NCBI GenBank assembly: GCA_017531305.1
Contig: JAFXLG010000013.1
Coordinates: 1-64,000, forward strand
DNA from: Alistipes sp.
GTDB taxonomy: Bacteria > Bacteroidota > Bacteroidia > Bacteroidales > Rikenellaceae
Length of the DNA: 64,000 nt
Direction: 5' to 3'
Positions 26,750-34,748 of the stretch are shown here, one piece after another. Within the stretch, counting starts at the first letter, position 1. Each line of letters opens with the position of its first letter. The position numbers were made by a program, and so were the translations under genes. The notes under the pieces are model-generated. The model was not told the DNA's origin. It did no database searches and worked only from the letters and a program-made list of their open reading frames with translations.

Positions 26750-27667
26750 TTAATTTTTTGAGACAGAGCCGCCACTCGATTTACGGATCTGAGCATTTGC
26801 CTTACCCTTCCACTCGATATCAGCACCCGAAGAGGCTGTAGCGTTGAGTGTGCCGTTGCACCAAGCTGAGATCTCGGCTCCCGAAGCGGCTGTGAGAACG
26901 GCTTCACCGCTAACCTCCAAATCATCGGCATCGGCTTCTGCCGCCGAAGAGACGTTAATGCTCAGGTTCTTGGCTTTACCGCTGAGTGAAAGCTCGGCAG
27001 ATGATGTACCGTTGGCAACAAGATGGGTGCAGAGGGTATAGACATCAATATTTGCAGCCGATGATGCTACAGCTTTGATACTCTCTGCTTTGGCTTTAAG
27101 CTCAATCTCGGCAGCCGAAGTAGCTTCGGCATCTATGGCATCTACGTTTGAGTCTAATATTCTGACCTCTGCGGCTGAAGAAGATTTTATGTAGAGCGTC
27201 TTAGCCTTGATGTCCCCGCGAAACTCGATATGAGCCGCAGATGAGGCTTCTGCTGTGACCTTCGAGTGGTCAATAGCTTGATCTACATCTACTTTGGCAG
27301 CACTTGAGGCGTCAATATGGTTGAGCTTAGGGTTTTGTGGCAATTGGACGGAAACCTTGATGTTGGAGAATGATTTATATTTGCTGTTGTCCAGATATAC
27401 CTTCAGTTCCGAGCCTGACTTTTCGACCTTGACGTATGGCATGATGTTGTCGTTGGCGGTAATAAAGGCTTTAGGGTCTTGATTTGTGGTCAATGTGACC
27501 TTGATACCTTGACTTACCTTCAGACTCTGGTAGTCGTTGCTGATTGGGCGTTGCTCGCTGGTGATAGTGTTGCTGCCCTTGATATTCTGAGCGTTTGCCT
27601 CCTGACAGAAAAACATCGAAGCCAAAGCTGTAAATAGAATTACGATATAAGAGAATAGGGTTTTCAT
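26750..27667 (-). CDS. Secreted GIN-domain (DUF2807) beta-helix protein
   Basis: A signal peptide ending QEANAQ is followed by a DUF2807 head-GIN domain (305 residues). The mature sequence has roughly nine copies of a 17-23 residue repeat centred on (A/S)SSAA(E/D/H)I, as in ASSAAKVDV, ASSAAHIEF, SSSAAEVRI, ATSAAEIEL and ASSAANIDV, consistent with a right-handed beta-helix ladder. The family is called a putative autotransporter adhesin head, but no translocator domain is attached here. It is encoded between PadR and the large PspC protein, so a role in envelope homeostasis is inferred. Confidence 0.82.
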   Translation of the reverse strand: MKTLFSYIVILFTALASMFFCQEANAQNIKGSNTITSEQRPISNDYQSLKVSQGIKVTLTTNQDPKAFITANDNIMPYVKVEKSGSELKVYLDNSKYKSFSNIKVSVQLPQNPKLNHIDASSAAKVDVDQAIDHSKVTAEASSAAHIEFRGDIKAKTLYIKSSSAAEVRILDSNVDAIDAEATSAAEIELKAKAESIKAVASSAANIDVYTLCTHLVANGTSSAELSLSGKAKNLSINVSSAAEADADDLEVSGEAVLTAASGAEISAWCNGTLNATASSGADIEWKGKANAQIRKSSGGSVSKN

Positions 27668-27719
27668 AATAGTTGTTTTTTAGTTGTTAATTTTGTAATG
27701 GTAATGTTGAGTGAGGTGG

Positions 27720-28061
27720 TTATTCTTGTGATTTACCTTCGCCACGGATGATCTTTACCTGCTCGACCATCTCGTTCCATGCTTCATCCAGCAGAGCGAG
27801 TTGCTTCTCGCCCTCAGGGGTTAGGCGGTAATACTTTCTGGGTGGTCCTTGCGGTGACTCCTCCCAGCGGTATGAGAGCATACCCGCATTCTTCTGGCGC
27901 GTCAGGATAGGGTAGAGCGTACCCTCCACGATAATCATCTGAGCCTCTTTAAGCTCGGCGATGATCTGAGGTGCATAGGAGTCGCCTCTGGAGAGGATCG
28001 AGAGGATGCAATACTCCAAAATGCCCTTGCGCATCTGTACTTTTACATTTTCTTCGTTCAT
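27720..28061 (-). CDS. PadR-family transcriptional regulator
   Basis: This 113-residue winged-helix protein has the PadR core: GILEYCILSILSRGDSYAPQIIAELKEA, IIVEGTLYPILTRQKNAGMLSYRWEES, and PPRKYYRLTPEGEKQL in the wing. PadR proteins are usually repressors that respond to small molecules or envelope stress. It is encoded second in a four-gene unit with two PspC proteins and a GIN protein; autoregulation of the unit is the likely role. It begins 12 bases after the small PspC gene. Confidence 0.9.
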   Translation of the reverse strand: MNEENVKVQMRKGILEYCILSILSRGDSYAPQIIAELKEAQMIIVEGTLYPILTRQKNAGMLSYRWEESPQGPPRKYYRLTPEGEKQLALLDEAWNEMVEQVKIIRGEGKSQE

Positions 28062-28073
28062 AATATTGAGAGT

Positions 28074-28586
28074 TTATTTGTTAAATCTATAACCTTCTGG
28101 CTTCTCTTCAGGAATCACTACCCAAAGGATCAAGTAGAGCAACAGAGTCGAGAATCCCATGAAGAATCCCAAGATAAAGAGGATTCTTACCAGCGTGATG
28201 TCTATGTCGAAATAGACAGCCAATCCGCTACATACACCTGCTACCGAGCGAGGCGAGCGCAAACGCACGAATTTGCGTGGCAGACCAAGTGGATTTACAT
28301 TTTGTTTTTCGGAGTTCAGAGGGCGCGAAGCCTCGCCGAAGGTTTCGGCATCGCCCAACTGCTTCATGGTGCTTTGTACCACGCCGTAGGTAATCACCAT
28401 CATGGGCGATGGGACTCTCTCGCGGAAAATCTCGGCAATGCGACTCTCTATATCGCCCATAGTCTCGGTGTCGGTCTCGGGCAATCTGCGACCAATATCT
28501 TCAAGATATTTGGTCAACTCAGAGTAGGCATCCATGTCCATCGTGAAGGCTTGCTGTGCGATGTTTACATTGATAGTCTCTTTCAT
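28074..28586 (-). CDS. Small PspC-domain protein
   Basis: This protein has 170 residues. The N-terminal ~80 are a helical domain (MDMDAYSELTKYLEDI) like the first part of the large PspC protein, and a PspC domain near residues 105-165 (RFVRLRSPRSVAGVCSGLAVYFDIDITLVRI) leads into a transmembrane helical hairpin (ILFILGFFMGFSTLLLYLILWVVI). It is first in the operon, directly behind a good promoter. Confidence 0.85.
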   Translation of the reverse strand: MKETINVNIAQQAFTMDMDAYSELTKYLEDIGRRLPETDTETMGDIESRIAEIFRERVPSPMMVITYGVVQSTMKQLGDAETFGEASRPLNSEKQNVNPLGLPRKFVRLRSPRSVAGVCSGLAVYFDIDITLVRILFILGFFMGFSTLLLYLILWVVIPEEKPEGYRFNK

Positions 28587-28627
28587 AATTCTATTAGTTT
28601 TATTTAAAACTTAGTATTTTCTTAATG

Positions 28628-28658
28628 CAAATATATGACATAGTTTGGTATTATGCAA
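28628..28658 (-). promoter_or_regulatory. Promoter of the PspC-PadR-GIN operon
   Basis: The minus strand reads TTG, 20 bases, TATATTTG, about 40 bases upstream of the first gene. A PadR operator would be expected nearby but no clear palindrome was found. Confidence 0.65.
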
Positions 28659-28721
28659 CACAAAGTAGTAAATTTTTTAGAATATTTTTATTTTTTATAG
28701 AATACCTATTTTATATAGAAC

Positions 28722-28752
28722 TTGTTTTTACGGTCGAGAAACGCTACATTTG
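28722..28752 (+). promoter_or_regulatory. Promoter of the split lysO genes
   Basis: TTG, 20 bases, TACATTTG, 24 bases before ATG 28776. It lies downstream of the longer possible start at 28722, ruling that one out. Confidence 0.65.
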
Positions 28753-28775
28753 CGGGTGAAAATCAATCGTTAGCT

Positions 28776-29057
28776 ATGTTTAAGATACTCGCTATAATGT
28801 TTGTGGGGGTGGCTTTGGGCTATCTTTTTCGCCGTTGGGGCGCAGTAAGATATATCGCATCGACAACCATGCTGACCATCTTGCTCCTGCTCTTTGTTAT
28901 GGGCTCGGAGGTGGGACGCAACGAGCAACTGATCTCTAATCTTGGCAGTCTGGGTGGTGAAGCCCTGCTTATTGCTTTGGCGGGTGTTGGCGGAAGTGTA
29001 GTGGCAGCGAAGATCATATTTCGGACCGTACTAAAAGGGCGTGGCGATGGCAAGTAG
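28776..29057 (+). CDS. LysO-type lysine exporter, N-terminal half
   Basis: The product (93 residues) has three hydrophobic segments (about residues 1-17, 22-45 and 60-84). It matches the first portion of LysO (DUF340), starting MFKILAIMFVGVALGYLFRR and including MGSEVGRN. LysO exports lysine in E. coli, where it is one polypeptide of about 300 residues. Here the frame stops after IIFRTVLKGRGDGK and the next gene overlaps by 11 bases and supplies the remainder; the two are expected to act as one transporter. Confidence 0.78.
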   Translation: MFKILAIMFVGVALGYLFRRWGAVRYIASTTMLTILLLLFVMGSEVGRNEQLISNLGSLGGEALLIALAGVGGSVVAAKIIFRTVLKGRGDGK

Positions 29058-29673
29058 TCTAATGATTATATCGGCTTTTGTGCTGGGAACTCTTGCGGCA
29101 CTCTTTGGTTTGCTCCCCGAATGGATATACTCCAGTGGGTTGGATATGTGGTTGTTGTATGCTCTGATGTTGCAGGTGGGAATCTCCATAGGCGCAGATC
29201 CCAAACTCAAGGAAACACTCCGCAGCTTATCTCCCAGCGTGTTGCTTGTGCCGCTTGCCACCATTGTCGGGACGATGGTGATGTGCTTTGGTGTTTCGTT
29301 CCTGATATCTCGCTGGAGTGTGAGTGAGGTGATGGCTGTGGGTAGCGGATTCGGATATTATTCGCTATCTTCTATCTTGGTTAGCTCCCTAAAGGAGGCT
29401 ACTATCGGTGTGCAGGCTGCTGCCGAGTTGGGTACTATCACTTTGATAGCAAACATCTTCCGCGAGATGATGACTCTGATCTTTGCTCCATTTATGGTGA
29501 GATGGTTTTCGCCCCTTGCGCCCATTTGTTCGGGCGGAGCGACCACTATGGATGTGACTTTGCCCGTCATCACACGTTATTCGGGACAAAAGTGGGTCTT
29601 TGTCTCGATTGTGCATGGCGTGGTAGTCGATTTCTCGGTGCCGATACTTGTGCCGTTGTTCTGCTCTTTATAA
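29047..29673 (+). CDS. LysO-type lysine exporter, C-terminal half
   Basis: The protein has about 208 residues and six likely membrane segments. Conserved LysO segments include LMLQVGISIGADPK, GSGFGYYSLSSILVSS, LGTITLIANIFREMMTLIFAPF and the end SGGATTMDVTLPVITRYSG. It is read in a different frame from the N-terminal half and overlaps it by 11 bases. A GTG at 29041 would be an alternative start. The stop is 16 bases from the convergent metH stop. Confidence 0.8.
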   Translation: MASSLMIISAFVLGTLAALFGLLPEWIYSSGLDMWLLYALMLQVGISIGADPKLKETLRSLSPSVLLVPLATIVGTMVMCFGVSFLISRWSVSEVMAVGSGFGYYSLSSILVSSLKEATIGVQAAAELGTITLIANIFREMMTLIFAPFMVRWFSPLAPICSGGATTMDVTLPVITRYSGQKWVFVSIVHGVVVDFSVPILVPLFCSL

Positions 29674-29689
29674 AGAACAATCCTATTGA

Positions 29690-32600
29690 CTATTCTATCA
29701 CGAAATACTTGGCGTGGCGGTTTGAAATATATATTCCCGCAACAGATGATTGTGGATACATTGCGCCATTTTCGGTGAGTGATATGCCAATCTGCTCGAA
29801 GCCAATCAAATCTTTTACGGTGAAGATACTTCGCTGATCGGGGAGTGAAGGGTAACCAAAAGCAGGTCTTATGCCACAATAACGAGCCTGATAAAGCTCC
29901 TTCACAGATAGTTGCTCATCGGGGGCGTATCCCCACAAATCGCGGCGCACCTTCAGATGCATATATTCGCTTGCTGCCTCAACTAATCTGTCGCATAGGC
30001 TCTGCAATAGTAGAGCTTCGTAATCGCAACACTCTTCTTTTAATCGCTCTATGCGTGCGATGAGAGCCGAAGATATGGTGATGGCAAACAATCCGACATG
30101 ATCACCCAACCCTTCATCAGCTACAAAGTCCGATAGGGATAGCGAATCGGCTCCCTCCTTGGCACTTTGGCGAGGGGTAGGGATTATGGTTTTCTGGTGT
30201 GCAGGGCAGTTTGGGCAGTTGTTACCGCCTAAAATAGCTATTCCACCATCGAAACCGTATGCCGAATAGAATCCTATGCGAGCCCAAAGGTATTCTTCGC
30301 TACTCATATTATCGAGCAACGATTCTGCCTCTTGTCGTAGTTTTTCAGCCTCAGCAGAGGTCTCAGCCACCTTCCAGAGATTGTAAAAGTGTCGCCAATT
30401 GATATATGGCTTAAGCTGGGCAATGGTAATAGGAGCAATGGTGCGAGTGCCTATATATGTAGGCTCGATGATCTGCTCTTGACTCCAATCTATATTTAAT
30501 CTGCAAGGTTTCAGGCAGGGTTGTGGTGCGTGGTAATTAGCCCTCAGTAGAGCCTGCTCCTGCTTATGTGTGGAGATGATATTATCCCTCTCTTTGCCGA
30601 GCAGTTGCATTGCCAAAATAGGGTTTTGCGCAGCATCCTTTACATGGAATACCGCACCATCATACAAAGGCGCGATTTTAAGTGCGGTATGCAGCTCCGA
30701 AGTAGTTGCTCCTCCGATAAATACAGGAATGTTGACATTCGCAGCCTTGAGCAGTTCCACAACGTGACACATCTCTTCGAGTGAAGGGGTTATAAGTCCG
30801 CTTAGACCTATGAAATCGACATTCTGATTTATAGCCTCCTCGACAATACGCTCTGCCGACACCATAACACCCAAGTCGATGACCTCGAAGTTGTTGCATC
30901 CAAGTATTACGGCTGTGATATTCTTGCCAATATCGTGGACATCGCCCTTGACTGTTGCCAAGAGATATTTGCCTATCTTGTGAGCCGAAGTCGGGTTGGA
31001 TAGATCCTCGATATATGGTTGCAGAATACTCACCGCATGCTTCATCGTGCGGGCACTCTTGACTACCTGAGGCAGAAACATCTTACCCTCGCCGAAAAGT
31101 TCTCCTACCACGGACATACCCTGCATGAGTGGACCCTCGATAATGGCTGCAGCCGAAGGGTAGAGCGATAAAGCCTCTTCGATATCCTGCTTGAGATACT
31201 CCTCCTCGCCATGCTTCAGAGCGTGGCAAAGTCGCTCTTCGATAGGTGTTTCTTGGCGATTGATCACTACCTCTTGTGGTGTATCGCCTTGCGAAGGTTG
31301 ATACTTTTGGGCGATGAAGAGCAGACGCTCGGTAGAATCCTCTCGGCGTGCAAATATCACATCCTCCAATGCCTCTCTTAGCTCTGGAGCAATGTCGTTA
31401 TACATAACCGAGGTTGAGGGGTTTACGATAGCCATATCCAATCCTGCGCGGATTGCGTGGTAGAGGAATACTGCGTGCATAGCCTCTCGGAGGTAGTTAT
31501 TGCCCCTCAAGGCAAACGAGAGGTTGCTGATACCGCCGCTGACCTTGGCTTCGGCGAGATTCTGGTGAATCCACTCTGTGGCGAGAATAAAATCCTTGGC
31601 GTAGAGGTCGTGTTCGCGTATGCCTGTGGCGATGGTGAGTACATTGGGATCGAAGATTATGTCTTCGGGATGGAAATTGAGCCTTTGGGTAAGTAGGTTA
31701 TACGCCCTTTGGCAAATCTCTACCTTGCGGGCAAAGGTTGTTGCTTGTCCCTCTTCGTCAAAAGCCATGACAACGAGTGCTGCACCCAACTCCTTTACCC
31801 TTTGGGCGCGTTGTAGGAATAACGTTTCACCCTCCTTTAGCGAAAGAGAGTTTACAATGGCGCGTCCTTGTATGCACTTCAATGCCGCTTCGATCACCTC
31901 AAAACGAGAAGAATCGACCATCCATGGGACTTTGGCAACTTCGGGATCGGAAGCCATTAGGTTTAGGAAATGACACATCTCGCTTTGTGTGTCGAGCATG
32001 GCGTCATCCATATTCAGGTCGAGAATCATAGCCCCCTGACGCACCTGATTACGGGCAATGGCGAGGGCCTCATCGTAACTCTTCTCCTTAATAAGGCGCA
32101 GAAATTTGCGACTACCTGCCACATTGCATCTTTCGCCCACGTTGATAAACGCTCCGTTGGCTTTGAAGGGGTCGAGCCCAGCCAACCATGCTGTAGCTTT
32201 TGCCTTGGGTTGGCGGATATTGTTTGCCTCGCTTACCACTTTAGCAATGGCGCGTATATGGTCGGGTGTTGAGCCACAACAACCTCCAACTATGTTGACA
32301 ATGCCCTCATCTGCAAAACGCTTAATCTGGAGAGCCATCTTTTCGGGCGTTTGGTCGTAACGTCCCATGATGTCGGGCAGTCCCGCATTGGGATATGCAC
32401 TCACATAATAGGGGGCAATGTCGGATAACTCCTTTAGGAATGGATACATCTTTTCGGCGCCAAACGAGCAATTCAGACCTACCGAGAGCAACTCGGCATG
32501 CGATACAGAACTCAAAAATGCCTCTATCTGCTGTCCCGCGAGCATACGCCCTACAGAATCGGCAAGTGTCGCAGAGAGCATTATGGGGAGCTTTTTGCCC

Positions 32601-33196
32601 ACCTTGTCAAACACCTCACGAGCTGCATCCAAAGCAGCCTTTACGTTGAGCGTGTCGAAGATAGTCTCCATCAGGAGTAGATCCACGCCTCCCTCCACAA
32701 GAGCCTCAATCTGTTCGATGTAGGCTGATTTGAGCGTATCGAAATCCACTGCTCTGAAGGCGGGATTATCCATGTCGGGCGACAGGGATGCGGTCTTGCC
32801 AGTAGGACCTATCGATCCCGCTACAAAACGTGGTTTATCGGGTGTGATTAGGCTCATGTGATCTGCCTCGATGCGGGCTATGCGTGCCGCAGCGAGGTTG
32901 ATCTGGCGTATATATTGTGTGGTTTTGTAATCGGCTTGAGATATGGCTTGGGCATTAAAGGTGCAGGTCTCGATGATGTCGGCACCCGCCTCGAGATACT
33001 CGCGGTGAATCTGAGCTATAATGTCGGGGCGAGTCAAAGTGAGTATGTCGTTATTGCCCTCAAGACGTACCGTGTGGTTGACGAAAAGATCTGCGCGAAA
33101 ATCCTCCTCGCTCAGACCGTGGCGTTGAATCATCGTTCCCATCGCACCATCAAGCACCATGATACGCTCGGATAGTATTTCTCTAATGTCTGCCAT
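29690..33196 (-). CDS. metH: Cobalamin-dependent methionine synthase
   Basis: MetH moves a methyl group from methyl-THF to homocysteine through cobalamin. The protein (about 1168 residues) has all modules: homocysteine domain ([13 protein letters not shown], later [13 protein letters not shown] with the zinc cysteines), pterin domain ([16 protein letters not shown]), cobalamin cap, cobalamin-binding domain ([12 protein letters not shown], His being the lower ligand; [13 protein letters not shown]) and the AdoMet reactivation domain ([13 protein letters not shown]). I start at ATG 33196, 10 bases after metF; ten further in-frame residues upstream overlap metF. It is translated as the second gene of metF-metH. 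Confidence 0.96.
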   Translation of the reverse strand: MADIREILSERIMVLDGAMGTMIQRHGLSEEDFRADLFVNHTVRLEGNNDILTLTRPDIIAQIHREYLEAGADIIETCTFNAQAISQADYKTTQYIRQINLAAARIARIEADHMSLITPDKPRFVAGSIGPTGKTASLSPDMDNPAFRAVDFDTLKSAYIEQIEALVEGGVDLLLMETIFDTLNVKAALDAAREVFDKVGKKLPIMLSATLADSVGRMLAGQQIEAFLSSVSHAELLSVGLNCSFGAEKMYPFLKELSDIAPYYVSAYPNAGLPDIMGRYDQTPEKMALQIKRFADEGIVNIVGGCCGSTPDHIRAIAKVVSEANNIRQPKAKATAWLAGLDPFKANGAFINVGERCNVAGSRKFLRLIKEKSYDEALAIARNQVRQGAMILDLNMDDAMLDTQSEMCHFLNLMASDPEVAKVPWMVDSSRFEVIEAALKCIQGRAIVNSLSLKEGETLFLQRAQRVKELGAALVVMAFDEEGQATTFARKVEICQRAYNLLTQRLNFHPEDIIFDPNVLTIATGIREHDLYAKDFILATEWIHQNLAEAKVSGGISNLSFALRGNNYLREAMHAVFLYHAIRAGLDMAIVNPSTSVMYNDIAPELREALEDVIFARREDSTERLLFIAQKYQPSQGDTPQEVVINRQETPIEERLCHALKHGEEEYLKQDIEEALSLYPSAAAIIEGPLMQGMSVVGELFGEGKMFLPQVVKSARTMKHAVSILQPYIEDLSNPTSAHKIGKYLLATVKGDVHDIGKNITAVILGCNNFEVIDLGVMVSAERIVEEAINQNVDFIGLSGLITPSLEEMCHVVELLKAANVNIPVFIGGATTSELHTALKIAPLYDGAVFHVKDAAQNPILAMQLLGKERDNIISTHKQEQALLRANYHAPQPCLKPCRLNIDWSQEQIIEPTYIGTRTIAPITIAQLKPYINWRHFYNLWKVAETSAEAEKLRQEAESLLDNMSSEEYLWARIGFYSAYGFDGGIAILGGNNCPNCPAHQKTIIPTPRQSAKEGADSLSLSDFVADEGLGDHVGLFAITISSALIARIERLKEECCDYEALLLQSLCDRLVEAASEYMHLKVRRDLWGYAPDEQLSVKELYQARYCGIRPAFGYPSLPDQRSIFTVKDLIGFEQIGISLTENGAMYPQSSVAGIYISNRHAKYFVIE

Positions 33197-33206
33197 CTCT
33201 TTGAGT

Positions 33207-34163
33207 TTAATATACAGCCTTGGCAATCTGCTCGATACTTGCCGTAGCGTTCATCGAATAGAAGTGTATGCTCGGAACACCTGCCGCCTTAAGCTCTTTT
33301 GCCTGCATGATTCCCCACTCCACGCCTAAAGCCTTCACCTTGTCGTTGGAGTCGCAACGGCGCAACTCCTCGCTCAGCTCTATTGGCAAGTCGATGTGGA
33401 ATGTCTTTGGCAGCAGAGCCTGTTGGGTGAGTGATGTCAGAGGCTTGAGTCCAGGGATAATGGGGACCGAAATGCCAGCCTTGCGACAACGCTCCACAAA
33501 AGAGAAGTAGTGGCGATTGTCGAAGAACATCTGCGTTACGATATATTTCGCTCCAGCGTCAATTTTAGCCTTCAGATACTCTATGTCGGTCTCTATGTTC
33601 ATTGCCTCCTCGTGCTTCTCGGGGTAGCCAGCCACTCCAAACGTAAAACCATCTGCCAATGGCTCATACTCTTTGCCACCGATCATCAAACCACGGTTGA
33701 ACTCCTCCACCTGTCGGCAAAGTTCTACGGCATGGGTGTGACCATCTGCCATGGGGATAAATCTGTTTTCGCCTTTGGCTCTGTCGCCACGTAAAACAAG
33801 AAGGTCGGTGATGCCTAAATAAGAGAGGTCTATCAGCTCATTTTCCAACTCCGAGCGGCTGAATCCGCTGCATATCACATGAGGAACTGTAGGTATGCCG
33901 TAACGTCCCTTCAGGGCAGCTGCAATGGCTACTGTGCCAGGGCGGGTACGCTCGTTGAAGCGTTGGAAAACACCCTCCGAGATCTCTCTATAGACAACTT
34001 CTGTACGATGGGTCGTAATGTTGATATATGCTGGTGAGAACTCCACCAAGCGGTCTATGGCTTTATATACTTGCTCGATACCCTTACCTCTTAGTGGGGG
34101 TAAAACCTCGAATGAGAAGGCTGTGGGGTGAGGTGATGTAAGAAATTCGGCAACACTCTTCAT
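33207..34163 (-). CDS. metF: 5,10-methylenetetrahydrofolate reductase
   Basis: MetF reduces methylene-THF to methyl-THF, the methyl donor for the adjacent metH. Its TIM-barrel motifs include FEVLPPLRGKG near residue 18 (catalytic Glu), YINITTHRTEV, LVLRGD, GVAGYPEKHEEA and YIVTQMFFDN. Length (318) matches bacterial MetF. No MetV-like partner lies beside it, so an FAD/NAD(P)H enzyme is most likely. Confidence 0.96.
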   Translation of the reverse strand: MKSVAEFLTSPHPTAFSFEVLPPLRGKGIEQVYKAIDRLVEFSPAYINITTHRTEVVYREISEGVFQRFNERTRPGTVAIAAALKGRYGIPTVPHVICSGFSRSELENELIDLSYLGITDLLVLRGDRAKGENRFIPMADGHTHAVELCRQVEEFNRGLMIGGKEYEPLADGFTFGVAGYPEKHEEAMNIETDIEYLKAKIDAGAKYIVTQMFFDNRHYFSFVERCRKAGISVPIIPGLKPLTSLTQQALLPKTFHIDLPIELSEELRRCDSNDKVKALGVEWGIMQAKELKAAGVPSIHFYSMNATASIEQIAKAVY

Positions 34164-34194
34164 ATATCGGCTTATTTATATTAAAATATCTTCG

Positions 34195-34202
34195 CAAAAA
34201 TA
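34195..34202 (-). promoter_or_regulatory. Candidate -7 element for metF-metH
   Basis: TATTTTTG on the minus strand, 32 bases upstream of metF; no good TTG partner. No SAM or cobalamin riboswitch is recognisable in the short leader. Confidence 0.4.
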
Positions 34203-34242
34203 CGACTTTTTTATATAGGGTAAGCCGTAATGGCAGAAAAAT

Positions 34243-34260
34243 AATTGATTAATGTCAATT
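34243..34260. promoter_or_regulatory. Candidate Crp/Fnr-family operator
   Basis: The palindrome AATTGA-TTAATG-TCAATT has six-base perfect arms, and its core TTGAT-N4-GTCAA has the geometry of FNR/Crp-family sites. It covers the -33 element of the promoter of the next gene, whose family is induced by nitric oxide in E. coli. An HcpR-like or FNR-like regulator is a reasonable guess. Confidence 0.5.
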
Positions 34261-34274
34261 TATTTGTACCTTTG
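34245..34274 (+). promoter_or_regulatory. Promoter of the YgbA-family gene
   Basis: TTG, 19 bases, TACCTTTG is an exact consensus match, giving a transcript start near 34281 and a leader of about 134 bases. Confidence 0.75.
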
Positions 34275-34340
34275 ACATGGGAAAGGGCTGAATCTGCATC
34301 GGAATAAAGGTAGATATTTTCCCCGAAAACGTAGTTTAGA

Positions 34341-34377
34341 TAAGCCGTGCGTTAGATTTGTGTTTTACGCAGGCTTA
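34341..34377 (+). promoter_or_regulatory. Structured 5' leader hairpin upstream of the YgbA-family gene
   Basis: TAAGCC and TGCGT pair with ACGCA and GGCTTA (11 bp, one bulged G, 14-base loop). There is no T tract, so this is not a simple terminator. A weaker pairing (GGGAAA 34279-34284 with TTTCCC 34318-34323) lies at the transcript's 5' end. Confidence 0.4.
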
Positions 34378-34414
34378 GGAAGTCTTAAGGAAAAAACTTT
34401 AATCGTGCGTTTGC

Positions 34415-34744
34415 ATGAATAGAATAGAGTATGAAAAACGGGTTGTGCGCACGATGATAGGCATCTATTGCAAGGCTCATCATAAGTTTAGGGATGGTTT
34501 GTGTGAGGAGTGCGAAGAACTTGCCACTTATTATGAAAGACGTGTAGAGCGTTGCCCGTTGGGAGAGAATAAACTCTCGTGCAAAATATGTAAGATACAT
34601 TGCTCGGAGCAGATGCATCGCGAAAAGATACGCCAAGTGATGCGATTTGCAGGTCCGAGAATGATCTTTAGCCATCCGCTGATGGCTCTTCGGCATCTGT
34701 ATTACGAGAAACTAAGACCAAACTTTAAAAAGATAAAACCATAA
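34415..34744 (+). CDS. YgbA-like protein (nitrous-oxide-stimulated promoter family)
   Basis: This 109-residue soluble protein has the family pattern: IEYEKRVVRTMIGIYCKAHH, then CEECEELATYYERRVERCP and CKICKIHCSEQMHREKIRQVMRFAGPRMIF. Its cysteines and histidines suggest metal or iron-sulfur binding. In E. coli the homologue YgbA is controlled by NsrR and aids recovery from nitrosative stress. A Crp/Fnr-type palindrome overlapping its promoter fits that theme. It ends 4 bases before the rhamnosidase-like gene, which may be read from the same transcript. Confidence 0.85.
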   Translation: MNRIEYEKRVVRTMIGIYCKAHHKFRDGLCEECEELATYYERRVERCPLGENKLSCKICKIHCSEQMHREKIRQVMRFAGPRMIFSHPLMALRHLYYEKLRPNFKKIKP

Positions 34745-34748
34745 AACT

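Noticed and set aside
32395..32723. Plus-strand frames over metH
   Set aside because: They are antisense to a complete MetH with all catalytic motifs.
34164..34244. SAM or cobalamin riboswitch upstream of metF-metH
   Set aside because: The leader is short and shows none of the conserved riboswitch cores.
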